The notes: generated from the sequence alone by a model not told the origin. 64,000 nt of DNA from Pseudonocardia cypriaca (GCF_006717045.1 NZ_VFPH01000002.1:1798001-1862000); one strand, 5' to 3'. Counted from the first letter of the stretch, positions 24,348 to 33,261 are shown. A program made the numbers and translations.

Positions 24348-24522
24348 GCCTTCGGTGGCGCCGCGCATCATGCGGGGCCGCCCCTCACGCCTCAAGGGCG
24401 CTCCGCGTCGCTGCCGCGATCGCTACGCGACCCTTGACCCGCGAGCCTCTACGACCCCTGAAGGCCCGCTTCGCGGGCAGGCCCACGGGCCAGCCCCTTC
24501 GGCGCGCGGCGCCACCGAAGGC
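24348..24522 (-). repeat. structured inverted-terminal repeat element, copy B
   Basis: A 175-bp unit in inverted orientation to copies A and C. Ends 24348-24366 and 24504-24522 are exact 19-base inverted repeats of GCCTTCGGTGGCGCCGCGC. On the minus strand it holds the same series of arms (CTCGCG pairing with CGTGAG via a G-T wobble, TCAAGGG with CCCTTGA). Its leading end faces the multi-hairpin segment at 24581-24653. Confidence 0.85.
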
Positions 24523-24580
24523 GGTCTCACCTCCATGATCGAGGCTTCCCTCCCACACAGAAACGGGCAAAACGGCCGAG

Positions 24581-24653
24581 GAAGTCGGCCACACACCGAC
24601 TTCGGTCCTCACACACCGACTGCAATCGGTGTGTCAGCGCAGAAGTCGGTGTG
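24581..24653. repeat. alternating GAAGTCGGTGTG inverted repeats (competing hairpins)
   Basis: GAAGTCGG (24581), CACACCGACTTC (24592-24603), ACACACCGA (24611-24619), TCGGTGTGT (24626-24634) and GAAGTCGGTGTG (24642-24653) alternate in orientation. They can pair either as neighbour hairpins or as a nested stem. The segment stands between copies B and C and is the counterpart of the nested repeat beside copy A. Confidence 0.75.
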
Positions 24654-24679
24654 CGAGCGCAGGAAGATGCCCGACACCG

Positions 24680-24857
24680 GCCTCCTGGCGGCGCCGCGCG
24701 CCCAAAGGGCAGGCCCTTGGGCCTGCCCGCGAAGCATGCCCGGAGGGGCCGCAGAGGCTCACAGATCAAGGGGCGCGCAGCGCTCGCGAAGCGACGCCGC
24801 AGGCGCCCTTGAGCTGTGAGGGGCGGCCCCGCACAATGCGCGGCGCCGCCAGGAGGC
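24680..24857 (+). repeat. structured inverted-terminal repeat element, copy C
   Basis: A 178-bp unit with perfect 20-base inverted ends GCCTCCTGGCGGCGCCGCGC (24680-24699) and its complement (24838-24857). The ends differ from those of A and B at several bases, but both ends changed together. The inner hairpin is GGGCAGGCCC/GGGCCTGCCC with a 2-base loop. The CTCACAG/CTGTGAG arms replace CTCACG/CGTGAG of copy A, again keeping pairing. Confidence 0.85.
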
Positions 24858-24934
24858 CCGTCAGGGGGCCCGGAACCGATCGCCAGCAGCGGCGCGAGAA
24901 GCGTGCTGCTCAGACGATCAACCGCTGCGGCCGC

Positions 24935-25645
24935 CTACTCCCACACCACCACGTTGCGCCGCACCGGCACCGAGTCCGCGTTGCGGGCGAAGAGCTCCGG
25001 CGAGCGTTGCCGGATGCGCTCGACGTCGTCGAACACCGCCCGCAGGTGGGCGCGCATCGCTTTCCTCGCTGCAGCGACGTTGCCCGCGAGCACGGCGTCG
25101 AAGATCTCGACGTGCTGGTCGGTGAAGGCGGGGGGCGCCGTGGCCTGCAGGCCCAACCGGCGGGCGCGGTCGAGGTGGCCCTTTGCCGACACGACGGTCG
25201 CCCACGCGTTGCCGTGCCCGGCGAGGCACAGTAGCGCGTGGTGGAAGGTTTCGTCGAGCGCGAAGAACTCCTCGACGTCGAGGCCGCGGCGCCGCTGCTG
25301 GGCGAGGTTCTCGCGGAGCTCGTCGACGATGCCGGGGTCCAGCTGCTGGGGCAGGTCCTCCAGTGATGCCAGCTCGACGGCCTCGCGGAGGAACTGCGCG
25401 TCGGCCACCCGGGCCGGATCGACGCGGGAGACGAACGACCCGACCTGCGGGAAGACCTGCACCAGGCCCTCCTCCGCGAGGAGGATCAGGCTCTCGCGCA
25501 CCGGCGTGCGGCTGACCCCGAGCTGCGCGGCGAGCTCGTTCTCCGACAGCGCGGAGCCCGGCGGGAACTCGCACGTCAGGACCTTGCGCCGCAGGGTCTC
25601 GTAGACCGTTCTGCGGCTGGTCCGCCGGGTCGGCTGCGCCACCAC
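24935..25645 (-). CDS. GntR-family (FCD) regulator of the sugar-acid genes
   Basis: A 236-residue regulator. The N-terminal winged helix spans about residues 10-75, with LSENELAAQLGVSRTPVRES and the wing VQVFPQVGSFVS. The C-terminal FCD domain has metal-site residues in DETFHHALL and TDQHVEIFDAV. Such regulators answer to hexuronates, gluconate or related acids, which fits the divergent manD/MHS/dehydrogenase operon. Start GTG at 25645. A TTGTATACCA motif lies in the 79-base divergent gap. Confidence 0.88.
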   Translation of the reverse strand: MVAQPTRRTSRRTVYETLRRKVLTCEFPPGSALSENELAAQLGVSRTPVRESLILLAEEGLVQVFPQVGSFVSRVDPARVADAQFLREAVELASLEDLPQQLDPGIVDELRENLAQQRRRGLDVEEFFALDETFHHALLCLAGHGNAWATVVSAKGHLDRARRLGLQATAPPAFTDQHVEIFDAVLAGNVAAARKAMRAHLRAVFDDVERIRQRSPELFARNADSVPVRRNVVVWE

Positions 25646-25685
25646 GCCAGCCTACCGACCCTTGCACCTTCTTCGCGACATCTGC

Positions 25686-25695
25686 TTGTATACCA
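25686..25695. promoter_or_regulatory. candidate GntR (FCD) operator
   Basis: TTGTATACCA, built around the palindrome GTATAC, lies 30 bases before the manD start in the GntR/manD divergent gap. It resembles TGGTATACCA-type sites of FCD regulators, with one weak half. Confidence 0.45.
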
Positions 25696-25724
25696 GTACT
25701 GCGCGACAAGGAGGTTGTGGAACC

Positions 25725-26936
25725 GTGAGCCGGATCGAACGGGCCGAGGTGTTCGTAGCCTCGCCGGGGCGGAATTTCGTGACGCTCCGCATCACCACCT
25801 CGGACGGCGTGACCGGCCTCGGCGACGCCACGCTGAACGGCCGCGAGCTGGCCGTCGCGTCCTACCTGCGCGACCACCTGGTCCCGCTGCTGATCGACCG
25901 CGACCCGGCCCGCATCGAGGACATGTGGCAGTTCCTCTACAAGGGCGCCTACTGGCGGCGCGGCCCCGTCACGATGACCGCCATCTCCGCCGTCGACACC
26001 GCACTGTGGGACATCAAGGGCAAGGTCGCGGGCCTGCCGGTGTACCAGCTGCTGGGCGGGCGCTCCCGCCACGGCGTCACCGTGTACGCGCACGCGAGCG
26101 GCGCCGACGTGCCCTCGTTGCTCGACGACGTCGAGCGCTTCCTGGAGCTGGGCTACCGCGCCGTGCGGGCGCAGGCCGCCGTGCCCGAGGTCGGCGGCAC
26201 CTACGGCGTGCGCAAGGGCGCGGGGATCTACGAGCCCGCCTCGACGGCGCTGCCCGACGAGCAGCCATGGGACACCGATGCCTACCTCGGCTTCGCGCCG
26301 ACCTACCTGGAGGCGGTGCGGGAGCGCTTCGGGTTCGGCTTCCACCTGCTGCACGACGTGCACCACCGGCTCACCCCGATCGAGGCGGCGCAGTTCGGCA
26401 AGCGCGTGGAGGGGTGCCGGCTGTTCTGGATGGAGGACCCGACGCCCGCGGAGAACCAGGAGGCGTTCCGGCTGATCCGCCGGCACACCACCACCCCGAT
26501 CGCCGTCGGCGAGGTGTTCAGCTCCATCTGGGACGTCCAGCAGCTGATCACCGAGCAGCTGATCGACTACGTGCGCACCACCGTCGTGCACGCGGGCGGC
26601 ATCACCCACCTGCGGCGGATCTTCGACCTCGCGGCGCTCTACCAGGTGCGCACCGGCTCGCACGGCGCAACCGACCTCTCCCCCGTCACGCTGGCCGCCG
26701 CGGTGCACCTGGACACCGCGGTGCCCAACTTCGGCATCCAGGAGTACATGCCGCACGCGCCGGAGACCCTCGAGGTCTTCCGCTCCGGTGTGCGGTTCGC
26801 CGACGGGATGCTCGTCCCGTCCGAGGAGCCCGGCCTGGGTGTCGAGTACGACGCCGAGGCGGCCGCCCGGTTCCCGTACCAGCCGCGCTACCTGCCCGTC
26901 GCCCGCCGCCTCGACGGCTCCGTGCACGACTGGTAG
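25725..26936 (+). CDS. manD: D-mannonate dehydratase, enolase superfamily (ManD)
   Basis: A 403-residue enolase-superfamily enzyme that dehydrates D-mannonate (sometimes D-gluconate) to 2-keto-3-deoxygluconate. Metal ligands are readable as Asp211 (LLHDVHHRL), Glu237 (WMEDPTPAENQ) and Glu263 (VGEVFS), with His213 in the ManD-specific position. SHGATDLSPV and FGIQEYMPH complete the active site. The GTG start at 25725 follows AAGGAGG; the longer frame begins inside the operator region. Low-efficiency and inactive ManD-like paralogues exist, so the true substrate may be another sugar acid. Confidence 0.9.
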   Translation: MSRIERAEVFVASPGRNFVTLRITTSDGVTGLGDATLNGRELAVASYLRDHLVPLLIDRDPARIEDMWQFLYKGAYWRRGPVTMTAISAVDTALWDIKGKVAGLPVYQLLGGRSRHGVTVYAHASGADVPSLLDDVERFLELGYRAVRAQAAVPEVGGTYGVRKGAGIYEPASTALPDEQPWDTDAYLGFAPTYLEAVRERFGFGFHLLHDVHHRLTPIEAAQFGKRVEGCRLFWMEDPTPAENQEAFRLIRRHTTTPIAVGEVFSSIWDVQQLITEQLIDYVRTTVVHAGGITHLRRIFDLAALYQVRTGSHGATDLSPVTLAAAVHLDTAVPNFGIQEYMPHAPETLEVFRSGVRFADGMLVPSEEPGLGVEYDAEAAARFPYQPRYLPVARRLDGSVHDW

Positions 26937-26963
26937 CCCGTCCCACGAACAACGGAGATCCCC

Positions 26964-28301
26964 ATGACCGGAACCGTCACACGGACGACCCGGGACCTGG
27001 CCAAGGCCGCGACGTCCGGCTGGCTCGGCACGGCGATGGAGTTCATGGACTTCCAGCTGTACTCGCTGGCGGCCGCCATCGTCTTCAACCAGCTCTTCTT
27101 CCCGGACGTCAGCCCGGCGATCGGGCTCATCGCGGCGATGGCCACCTACGGCGTCGGGTACGTCGCGCGGCTGGCGGGCGCGATCTACTTCGGGCGGATG
27201 GGCGACCGCATCGGGCGCAAGCGGGTGCTGTACCTGACGATCCTGCTGATGGGCGCGTCCACCACGCTGATCGGCGTCCTGCCGACGTACGCCCAGATCG
27301 GCATCCTCGCGCCGATCCTGCTGGTCGCGCTGCGGTTGGTACAGGGCTTCGGGGCCGGCGCGGAGATCGCGGGCGCCACCGTGATGCTCGCCGAGTACGC
27401 GCCGGTTCCCCGTCGCGGCCTGATCGCCTCGCTGGTGTCGCTGGGCACCAACTCCGGCACGCTCGCCGCGTCCGCGCTCTGGGCGTTCCTGCTGGCCGCC
27501 CTGTCGGAGGAGCAGCTGCTCGAGTGGGGCTGGCGCCTGCCGTTCCTCCTCAGCTTCGTGCTGATGATCTTCGCGGTGTGGCTGCGGCGGAGCCTCAAGG
27601 AGAGCCCGGTGTTCGAGGGGCGCGCTGACGTCGTCGACGGTCGCGCGCTCAGCCGTGCCGAGGCGGAGGGCAGCGTGCTGGAGGCGGGCCTGCACCAGCG
27701 CAAGGGCAAGGCGTTCTTCCTCGCGCTGGGCCTGCGGTTCGGCCAGGCCGGCAACTCGGGCCTCGTCCAGACGTTCCTCGTCGGCTACATCGCCACCACG
27801 CTGCTCGTCGACCGGTCCGTGCCGACCGACGCCATCGTCTACGGCTCGCTGCTCGGCTTCGCGACGGTGCCGATCGTGGGTCTGCTCGGCGATCGGTTCG
27901 GCCGTCGCCCGATGTACATCGCGCTCTCCGTCCTGACCGTCGTGCTCGCGTTCCCGCTGCTCCTGCTGATCACCAGCGGCAGCACGGTCGCGCTGGTGAT
28001 CGGCATGATCCTCGCGCTCAACATCGGGGTGCTGGGCCTGTTCTCGCTGGAGAGCGTCACGATGGCCGAGCTCTTCGGGGCGCGCACGCGGTTCACGCAG
28101 CTCGCGCTGGCCAAGGAGATCGGCGGGATCCTGGCCACGGCGATCGGACCGGTCGTCGCGGCCACGCTCACCGCGGTGACCGGCAGCTGGTGGCCGATCG
28201 CGGCCATGCTGGTGGCCTACTCGCTGATCACCCTCGTCGCCACCGTGCTCTCCCCCGAGACGCGCGGGCGCGACCTCGTGGCGCTGGAGGATGCCGCATG
28301 A
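26964..28301 (+). CDS. MFS metabolite:H+ symporter (MHS family)
   Basis: A 445-residue, 12-segment transporter. GWLGTAMEFMDFQLYSLAA at the start, YFGRMGDRIGRKRVLYLTI after segment 2 and EYAPVPRRGLIASLVSLGTN are typical of the MHS group (shikimate, alpha-ketoglutarate, proline and sugar-acid carriers). It lies 27 bases after manD and overlaps the dehydrogenase gene by ATGA, so the likely cargo is the acid degraded by these two enzymes. Confidence 0.88.
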   Translation: MTGTVTRTTRDLAKAATSGWLGTAMEFMDFQLYSLAAAIVFNQLFFPDVSPAIGLIAAMATYGVGYVARLAGAIYFGRMGDRIGRKRVLYLTILLMGASTTLIGVLPTYAQIGILAPILLVALRLVQGFGAGAEIAGATVMLAEYAPVPRRGLIASLVSLGTNSGTLAASALWAFLLAALSEEQLLEWGWRLPFLLSFVLMIFAVWLRRSLKESPVFEGRADVVDGRALSRAEAEGSVLEAGLHQRKGKAFFLALGLRFGQAGNSGLVQTFLVGYIATTLLVDRSVPTDAIVYGSLLGFATVPIVGLLGDRFGRRPMYIALSVLTVVLAFPLLLLITSGSTVALVIGMILALNIGVLGLFSLESVTMAELFGARTRFTQLALAKEIGGILATAIGPVVAATLTAVTGSWWPIAAMLVAYSLITLVATVLSPETRGRDLVALEDAA

Positions 28302-29323
28302 AAGCCGTGGTCGTGCATGCCGCCGGGGACGTCCGGATCGACGAGCACCCGGACCCCCGGCCCGGGCCGGGCGAGGTGCTGCTCGCGATGGAGTGGGGCG
28401 GCATCTGCGGCTCCGACATCTCCTACTTCCGCCACGGCTCGACCGGCACCGCCGTGCTGCGCCACCCCCTCGTGCTCGGGCACGAGGTGGCGGGGCGGGT
28501 CGCGGCGGTCGGGCCGGGCGTGGCGGGGATCTCCGAGGGGGACGCCGCCACCGTCCACCCGGCCACGCTCGTCGGCGACCCGCGCGTGCCCGACCGGATC
28601 GCGGGACGCACCAACCTGCACCCGTGCGTGCGCTACTTGGGCTCGGCCGCCCTGGACCCGCATACCGACGGCGGGTTCAGCGAGTACCGGGTGGTCCGCG
28701 CCGACCAGATCCGGGCCCTGCCCGACGGCGTGAGCACCGAGCACGGCGCGCTGGCCGAGCCGCTCGGCGTCGCGCTGCACGCCGTGCACCGCGCGGGCGA
28801 CGTCCGGGGCAGGACGGTGCTGGTCAACGGGGCGGGGCCGATCGGCTCGCTCGTGGTGGCGGCCGCGAAGCACCGGGGAGCGGCGGCCGTGCTGGCCTCC
28901 GACGTCGCGGCGCCCGCGCTGGCGGTGGCCTCCCCGATGGGCGCCGACACGACCATCGACCTCACCGACGGCACCCTCCCCGATGACGTGGAGATCGTGT
29001 TCGAGGCCTCCGGCGCAGCGGCGGCGATCGGCCCGGTGCTGCGGGCCACCGCTCGCGGCGGCACGCTCGTGCAGGTCGGCAACCTGCCCGGAAGCGCGGT
29101 GTCGGCGGTGCTGGGCGACCTGGTGACCCGGGAGATCAGCTGGGTGGGCTCCTACCGGTTCGTCGACGAGATCGACGACGCGCTGCTCGCCATGCGCGAC
29201 GGCCTGGACGTCTCCCCCGTGATCACCCACCGGTTCCCGCTCGCCCAGGCGGAGGAGGCCCTCCTCACCGCGGCGGACCGCACCACCGGCAGCAGCAAGG
29301 TTCTCCTCAACCTGACGGGATAG
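28298..29323 (+). CDS. L-idonate 5-dehydrogenase-type zinc alcohol dehydrogenase
   Basis: A 341-residue medium-chain dehydrogenase. GGICGSDISYFRHG carries the catalytic zinc Cys, LGHEVAGRV the His-Glu pair, NGAGPIGSLVV the NAD(P)-binding Rossmann motif. GRTNLHPCVRYLGSAALDPH is the signature of idonate 5-dehydrogenases, which lack most structural-zinc cysteines. The reaction would be idonate (or a related acid) to 5-keto-gluconate. ATG overlaps the MFS stop. Its end overlaps the convergent methyltransferase gene by 17 bases. Confidence 0.82.
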   Translation: MKAVVVHAAGDVRIDEHPDPRPGPGEVLLAMEWGGICGSDISYFRHGSTGTAVLRHPLVLGHEVAGRVAAVGPGVAGISEGDAATVHPATLVGDPRVPDRIAGRTNLHPCVRYLGSAALDPHTDGGFSEYRVVRADQIRALPDGVSTEHGALAEPLGVALHAVHRAGDVRGRTVLVNGAGPIGSLVVAAAKHRGAAAVLASDVAAPALAVASPMGADTTIDLTDGTLPDDVEIVFEASGAAAAIGPVLRATARGGTLVQVGNLPGSAVSAVLGDLVTREISWVGSYRFVDEIDDALLAMRDGLDVSPVITHRFPLAQAEEALLTAADRTTGSSKVLLNLTG

Positions 29324-30533
29324 CGCTGCCGGGGGGTTCGGCCAGCACGCGGCAGTGCTTCTTCACGATCACCTGCGCGGCCGGCGGGGTGGGGACGTCC
29401 GCTCCGGTCGGCACCACCGTGAGCCGCCACTCGGCGGCGCCGGGCCGGCCGGCCGCGACCCAACGGTCCAGCGCGGCCAGCAGGCGGTCGCCGAGCGCGG
29501 CACCGCCCGGGCCGAACTCGCGCACGGCCACCGCCCCGGGCGCAGGTCCCGGCGACCCGACCGCCACGACGGCGGCCGCCCCCTCCGCATCCGCCAACGC
29601 CACCGTCCCGCCTGCGGAGCCGAGCGGGAGCAGGTCGTCGGGCAGCTCGGTCTCCGGCTCCACCGCCAGCAGCCGGCACGTGCCCGGCTCGGTCAGGGCG
29701 AGCCACAGGCCGAACCCGTCCCAGACGTCCGGCGCGCCCAGCGGCACCGGCGCGGGCCGCCGCCGGCGCGGGTCGGCGAGGACCCGGGCGAGCGCCGCAA
29801 CGTTCGGCTCCGGCAGGTCGTCCGGTGTCTGGAGCGCGACGCCCAGCCCGACGACCGCCCGGCTCCCGTCCGCGCTCGCGGCGGCGCCGCGCAGGCGGAT
29901 GAACGCGCAGCTGCGCACCGAGTCGCAGCGCAGCACCCCGTCGGGGCCGAGGTCCAGCGCCACCGACAGCTGGCTGCCGCGCACCGCGAGCGGCAGCAGC
30001 AGCCGCCCACCCGGCGCGAGCTGGGCCACCCAGTCGGGCTGCACGTCATCGCTTCCGACGGTCAGCACGATCCGGTCGTACGGCGCGTTGGGCGGGTAGC
30101 CGAGGGCGCCGTCGGCCGCCAGCAGCTCCACGCCGTGCACCCCGGCGGAGGCGAGGTGCACGGCGGCCAGGTCGACCAGCTCCTCGTCGATGTCGACGGC
30201 GGTGACCGCACCCGCCGGGCCCACGATCCGCGACATCAGCGCGGCGTTGTACCCCGTGCCGGCTCCGATCTCGAGCACCCGGTGACCGGGCCGCAGGTCC
30301 AGCTGCTCGAGCATGATCGCCATCATCGAGGGCTGCGACGCCGAGCTGGTGGCCACACCCCCGGTGAACTGCACGGCGACCGCCTCGTCGGCATAGGCGT
30401 CGGCCACCGGGAGCCCCGGCAGGAACAGGTGGCGCGGAACGGTGCGGAACGCCTCCTCGACGGCGGCCGAACGCACCCGACCCGCGCCCCGCAGGGCGTC
30501 GACCATCCGGGTGCGAGCCCGATCGGCATCCAC
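29307..30533 (-). CDS. PIMT-like (protein-L-isoaspartate methyltransferase family) methyltransferase with C-terminal extension
   Basis: A 408-residue protein. The first 210 residues are PIMT-like: VPRHLFLPGLPVADAYADEA, the SAM motif VLEIGAGTGYNAAL and YDRIVLTVGSDDV. The remaining half is an Ala/Pro/Gly-rich extension of unknown role. Actinobacterial long PIMTs of this kind include both housekeeping repair enzymes and those methylating lanthipeptides (FxLD type); no lanthipeptide genes are adjacent. The GTG at 30533 gives MDADRARTRMVDAL. Confidence 0.8.
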   Translation of the reverse strand: MDADRARTRMVDALRGAGRVRSAAVEEAFRTVPRHLFLPGLPVADAYADEAVAVQFTGGVATSSASQPSMMAIMLEQLDLRPGHRVLEIGAGTGYNAALMSRIVGPAGAVTAVDIDEELVDLAAVHLASAGVHGVELLAADGALGYPPNAPYDRIVLTVGSDDVQPDWVAQLAPGGRLLLPLAVRGSQLSVALDLGPDGVLRCDSVRSCAFIRLRGAAASADGSRAVVGLGVALQTPDDLPEPNVAALARVLADPRRRRPAPVPLGAPDVWDGFGLWLALTEPGTCRLLAVEPETELPDDLLPLGSAGGTVALADAEGAAAVVAVGSPGPAPGAVAVREFGPGGAALGDRLLAALDRWVAAGRPGAAEWRLTVVPTGADVPTPPAAQVIVKKHCRVLAEPPGSAIPSG

Positions 30534-30593
30534 TCCGGCCAGTCTGGTGCCCAGCGGCGAACCCCGCCAATCCGGCAGTTCCCGGTGGCCGGC

Positions 30594-31718
30594 TCAGGGG
30601 CCGGTGAGGGGCACCAGGTCGTCGGCGTGGACGACCTCACGACGCTGCTCGGGGGCGAGGTCGCGGGTGCGGCGGCCGATCAGCTCCGGCAGCTCGGCGG
30701 CGTCGAAGCCCACGACCCCACGGGCGACGACCACGCCGTGAGGGCCGACGAGGTCGACGACGTCACCCGCGACGAAGTCGCCCGAGATGCCGTGGATGCC
30801 GGCCGCGAGCAACGAGCGCCTGCGGTCGATCACCGCGGCCACGGCGCCCGCGTCGAGGTCGAGCGCGCCGCGCACGTCGGCTGCGTGCCGCAGCCAGAAC
30901 CGGCGGGCCGACATGCGCCGGCCGGACGGCCGGAACGCGGTGCCGACCTTCGGGCCCGTCTCCGCGACGTCGAGCGCCGCGCCGACGTCCTCGGCCGAGG
31001 CGAGCAGCACCGGGATGCCGGCGGCCGCGGCCATCGCGGCCGCTGTGACCTTGGTGGCCATGCCCCCGGTACCGAGCGAGTCGGCCCGGGCGCTCGCCAC
31101 CTGCACCGCTTCCAGGTCGGCCGGGGCCTCCACCTCGGACAGCAGGCGGGAGCCGGGGCGGCGCGGGTCGCCGTCGTAGAGGCCGTCGACGTCGGAGAGC
31201 AGCACGAGGCCCTCGGCGCCGACCAGGTGCGCCACCAGCGCGGCGAGCCGGTCGTTGTCACCCACGCGGATCTCGTCGGTTGCCACCGTGTCGTTCTCGT
31301 TCACGACCGGCAGCACGCCGAGCCCGAGCAGTCGCTCCAGGGTGCGCTGGGCGTTGCGGTAGTGCGCGCGGCGGATCATGTCGTCGGCGGTGAGCAGGAC
31401 CTGCCCGATCTGCTGCCCGTGCCGGCCGAACGCTGCGGCGTACGCCTCGGCCAGCAGCAGCTGTCCCACGGACGCTGCGGCCTGCTGGGTGGCGAGGTCG
31501 CGCGGACGGCGGGTGAGCCCGAGCGGGGCGAGCCCGGCCGCGATCGCACCCGACGAGACCAGCACGACCTGGCTACCGGCGACCCGGCGCGCGGCGAGGA
31601 CGTCGACGAGGGCCTGGAGCCGGGCCGGGTCGAGTCCCCCGTCGAGGCTGGTGAGGGACGACGAACCGACCTTGACGACGATGCGCCGCGCCGCGGCGAT
31701 CTGCGCCCGTGCAGTCAC
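30594..31718 (-). CDS. proB: glutamate 5-kinase (proline synthesis)
   Basis: A 374-residue enzyme phosphorylating glutamate with ATP in the first step of proline synthesis. The amino-acid kinase domain has RIVVKVGSSSLTS near the N-terminus, VLVSSGAIAAGLAPLGL, PVVNENDTVATDEI and GTGGMATKVTAA. A C-terminal PUA domain follows (GIHGISGDFVAGDVVDLV). GTG at 31718 overlaps the obg TGA, and the two are commonly joined in actinobacteria. Confidence 0.95.
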   Translation of the reverse strand: MTARAQIAAARRIVVKVGSSSLTSLDGGLDPARLQALVDVLAARRVAGSQVVLVSSGAIAAGLAPLGLTRRPRDLATQQAAASVGQLLLAEAYAAAFGRHGQQIGQVLLTADDMIRRAHYRNAQRTLERLLGLGVLPVVNENDTVATDEIRVGDNDRLAALVAHLVGAEGLVLLSDVDGLYDGDPRRPGSRLLSEVEAPADLEAVQVASARADSLGTGGMATKVTAAAMAAAAGIPVLLASAEDVGAALDVAETGPKVGTAFRPSGRRMSARRFWLRHAADVRGALDLDAGAVAAVIDRRRSLLAAGIHGISGDFVAGDVVDLVGPHGVVVARGVVGFDAAELPELIGRRTRDLAPEQRREVVHADDLVPLTGP

Positions 31719-33181
31719 TCGCCTTCGTCCTCCGCCGGCCACAGCTCCTCGTCGGTGTGGTGCCTGCGGCGTTCCGCCTTCGCCGCTTTGCGTTCGGCCG
31801 CCGAGATGCGGTTGCTCTGCTCCAGGCGCCGGTCCGTGCCGCGGCCGGACATCATCACGGCAACACCGGACGGCGTGCTCGGCTCCCAGTCGAACGTGAC
31901 GTCGCCGATCGTCACCGGGCAGCCCGGCTGCGCGCCGGCGTCGGCGAGGGCGTCCTCGACGCCGAGCCGGGCCAGCCGGTCGGCGAGGTAGCCCACGGCC
32001 TCGTCGTTCTCGAACGCGGTCTGCCGGATCCAGCGCTCGGGCCGGGCGCCGCGGACGATGAAGCCGCCCGGCAGCTCGGGGTCGGGCTCGACCGTGAAGC
32101 CGGCGTCGTCCACGGCCTGGGGGCGCAGCACGATCCGCGTGGGCTCGGCCACCGGCTGCGCGGCCCGGTGGGCATGCACCTGCTCGGCCATCCCGAACGC
32201 GAGCTCCCGCAGCCCCGCGCGGGACGCGGTGGAGATCGGGAAGACCCGCCAGCCGTAACGCTCCTCGAGATCGGCCTTGACCATCTCGGCCATCTCGGCG
32301 GCGTCCGGCACGTCGACCTTGTTGAGCGCGATGAGCCGCGGCCGGTCGGCCAGCTCGCCGCCCAGGGCGGGCGTGTAGCGGGCCAGCTCGTCCTCGAGGG
32401 CCTGCACGTCCGATACCGGGTCCCGGCCGGGCTCGTACGTCGCGCAGTCGACGACGTGCACCAGCACGGAGCAGCGCTCGATGTGGCGCAGGAAGTCCAG
32501 GCCGAGACCGCGGCCCTCCGAGGCGCCGGGGATGAGGCCCGGCACGTCGGCGACGGTGAACGTCTCCTCGCCCGCGGTGACCACGCCGAGCTGCGGCACG
32601 AGCGTGGTGAACGGGTAGTCGGCGATCTTCGGCCGCGCCGCGGACAGCGCCGCCACCAGCGACGACTTCCCGGCCGACGGGAAGCCGACCAGCCCGACGT
32701 CGGCCATGGAGCGCAGCTCGAGCACCAGGTCGCGGGTCTCCCCCGGCTCGCCGAGCAGCGCGAACCCGGGCGCCTTGCGCGCCGATGAGGCGAGCGCGGC
32801 GTTGCCGAGGCCACCCCGCCCGCCTGCGGCGGCGACGAACCGGGTGCCGGCGCCGACCAGATCGGCGATGATCTCGCCGTTCGGGTCGAACACGACCGTG
32901 CCGTCGGGAACCCGCAGCTCCAGGTCCTCCGCGTTGGCGCCCGCCTTGAACCCACCCTGCCCCTGCTTGCCGTTGCGGGCAGCGGCGTGCGGGCGGTGGT
33001 GGAAGTCGAGCAGCGTGTGCACGCCCGGGTCGACGACCAGCACGACCGAGCCGCCGCGCCCGCCGTTACCGCCGTCGGGACCGCCGAGCGGCTTGAACTT
33101 CTCCCGGTGCACGGAGGCGCAGCCGTTGCCGCCCGCGCCCGCCGTGGCGTGAATCACCACGCGGTCCACGAACCTCGACAT
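31715..33181 (-). CDS. obg: Obg/CgtA GTPase
   Basis: A 488-residue ribosome-assembly GTPase. The glycine-rich Obg fold (GAGGNGCASVHREKFKPLGG) is followed by the G domain with GFPSAGKSSLVAAL (P-loop), DVPGLIPGAS (G3) and NKVDVPD (G4). An OCT domain and a charged C-terminal tail of about 60 residues (basic, then Glu/Asp-rich) follow. It lies in the usual rplU-rpmA-obg order. A long hairpin lies between rpmA and obg. Confidence 0.97.
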   Translation of the reverse strand: MSRFVDRVVIHATAGAGGNGCASVHREKFKPLGGPDGGNGGRGGSVVLVVDPGVHTLLDFHHRPHAAARNGKQGQGGFKAGANAEDLELRVPDGTVVFDPNGEIIADLVGAGTRFVAAAGGRGGLGNAALASSARKAPGFALLGEPGETRDLVLELRSMADVGLVGFPSAGKSSLVAALSAARPKIADYPFTTLVPQLGVVTAGEETFTVADVPGLIPGASEGRGLGLDFLRHIERCSVLVHVVDCATYEPGRDPVSDVQALEDELARYTPALGGELADRPRLIALNKVDVPDAAEMAEMVKADLEERYGWRVFPISTASRAGLRELAFGMAEQVHAHRAAQPVAEPTRIVLRPQAVDDAGFTVEPDPELPGGFIVRGARPERWIRQTAFENDEAVGYLADRLARLGVEDALADAGAQPGCPVTIGDVTFDWEPSTPSGVAVMMSGRGTDRRLEQSNRISAAERKAAKAERRRHHTDEELWPAEDEGE

Positions 33182-33196
33182 CGACTCTCCTCACAC

Positions 33197-33235
33197 GACA
33201 ACGGCGGGCCACCACTCGGGCGGCCCGCCGTTGTC
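33197..33235 (-). terminator. attenuating hairpin between rpmA and obg
   Basis: GACAACGGCGGGCC (33197-33210) pairs exactly with 33222-33235 (14 bp, 11-base loop). It stands in the rpmA-obg gap on the minus strand, followed by GGAGAG and the obg ATG. A partial terminator lowering obg relative to the ribosomal genes is likely; no T-run. Confidence 0.65.
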
Positions 33236-33261
33236 AGGTTCTACTGAAAGGTGTGCAGGCC

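Noticed and set aside
24281..24934. A CRISPR array or a transposable element with transposase between the HxlR and GntR genes
   Set aside because: The repeats have no uniform direct repeat-spacer pattern and no cas or transposase gene. The copies carry internal stems and inverted ends and are non-coding.
24918..27695. A 925-codon minus-strand frame across the GntR gene and manD
   Set aside because: It is antisense to manD and the MHS gene, low-complexity, without domain-like segments.
29307..30533. The PIMT-like protein as part of an FxLD-type lanthipeptide cluster
   Set aside because: No lanthipeptide synthetase, FxLD precursor or protease is nearby. The three-repeat peptide is about 9 kb away, lacks Cys and has no link by operon.
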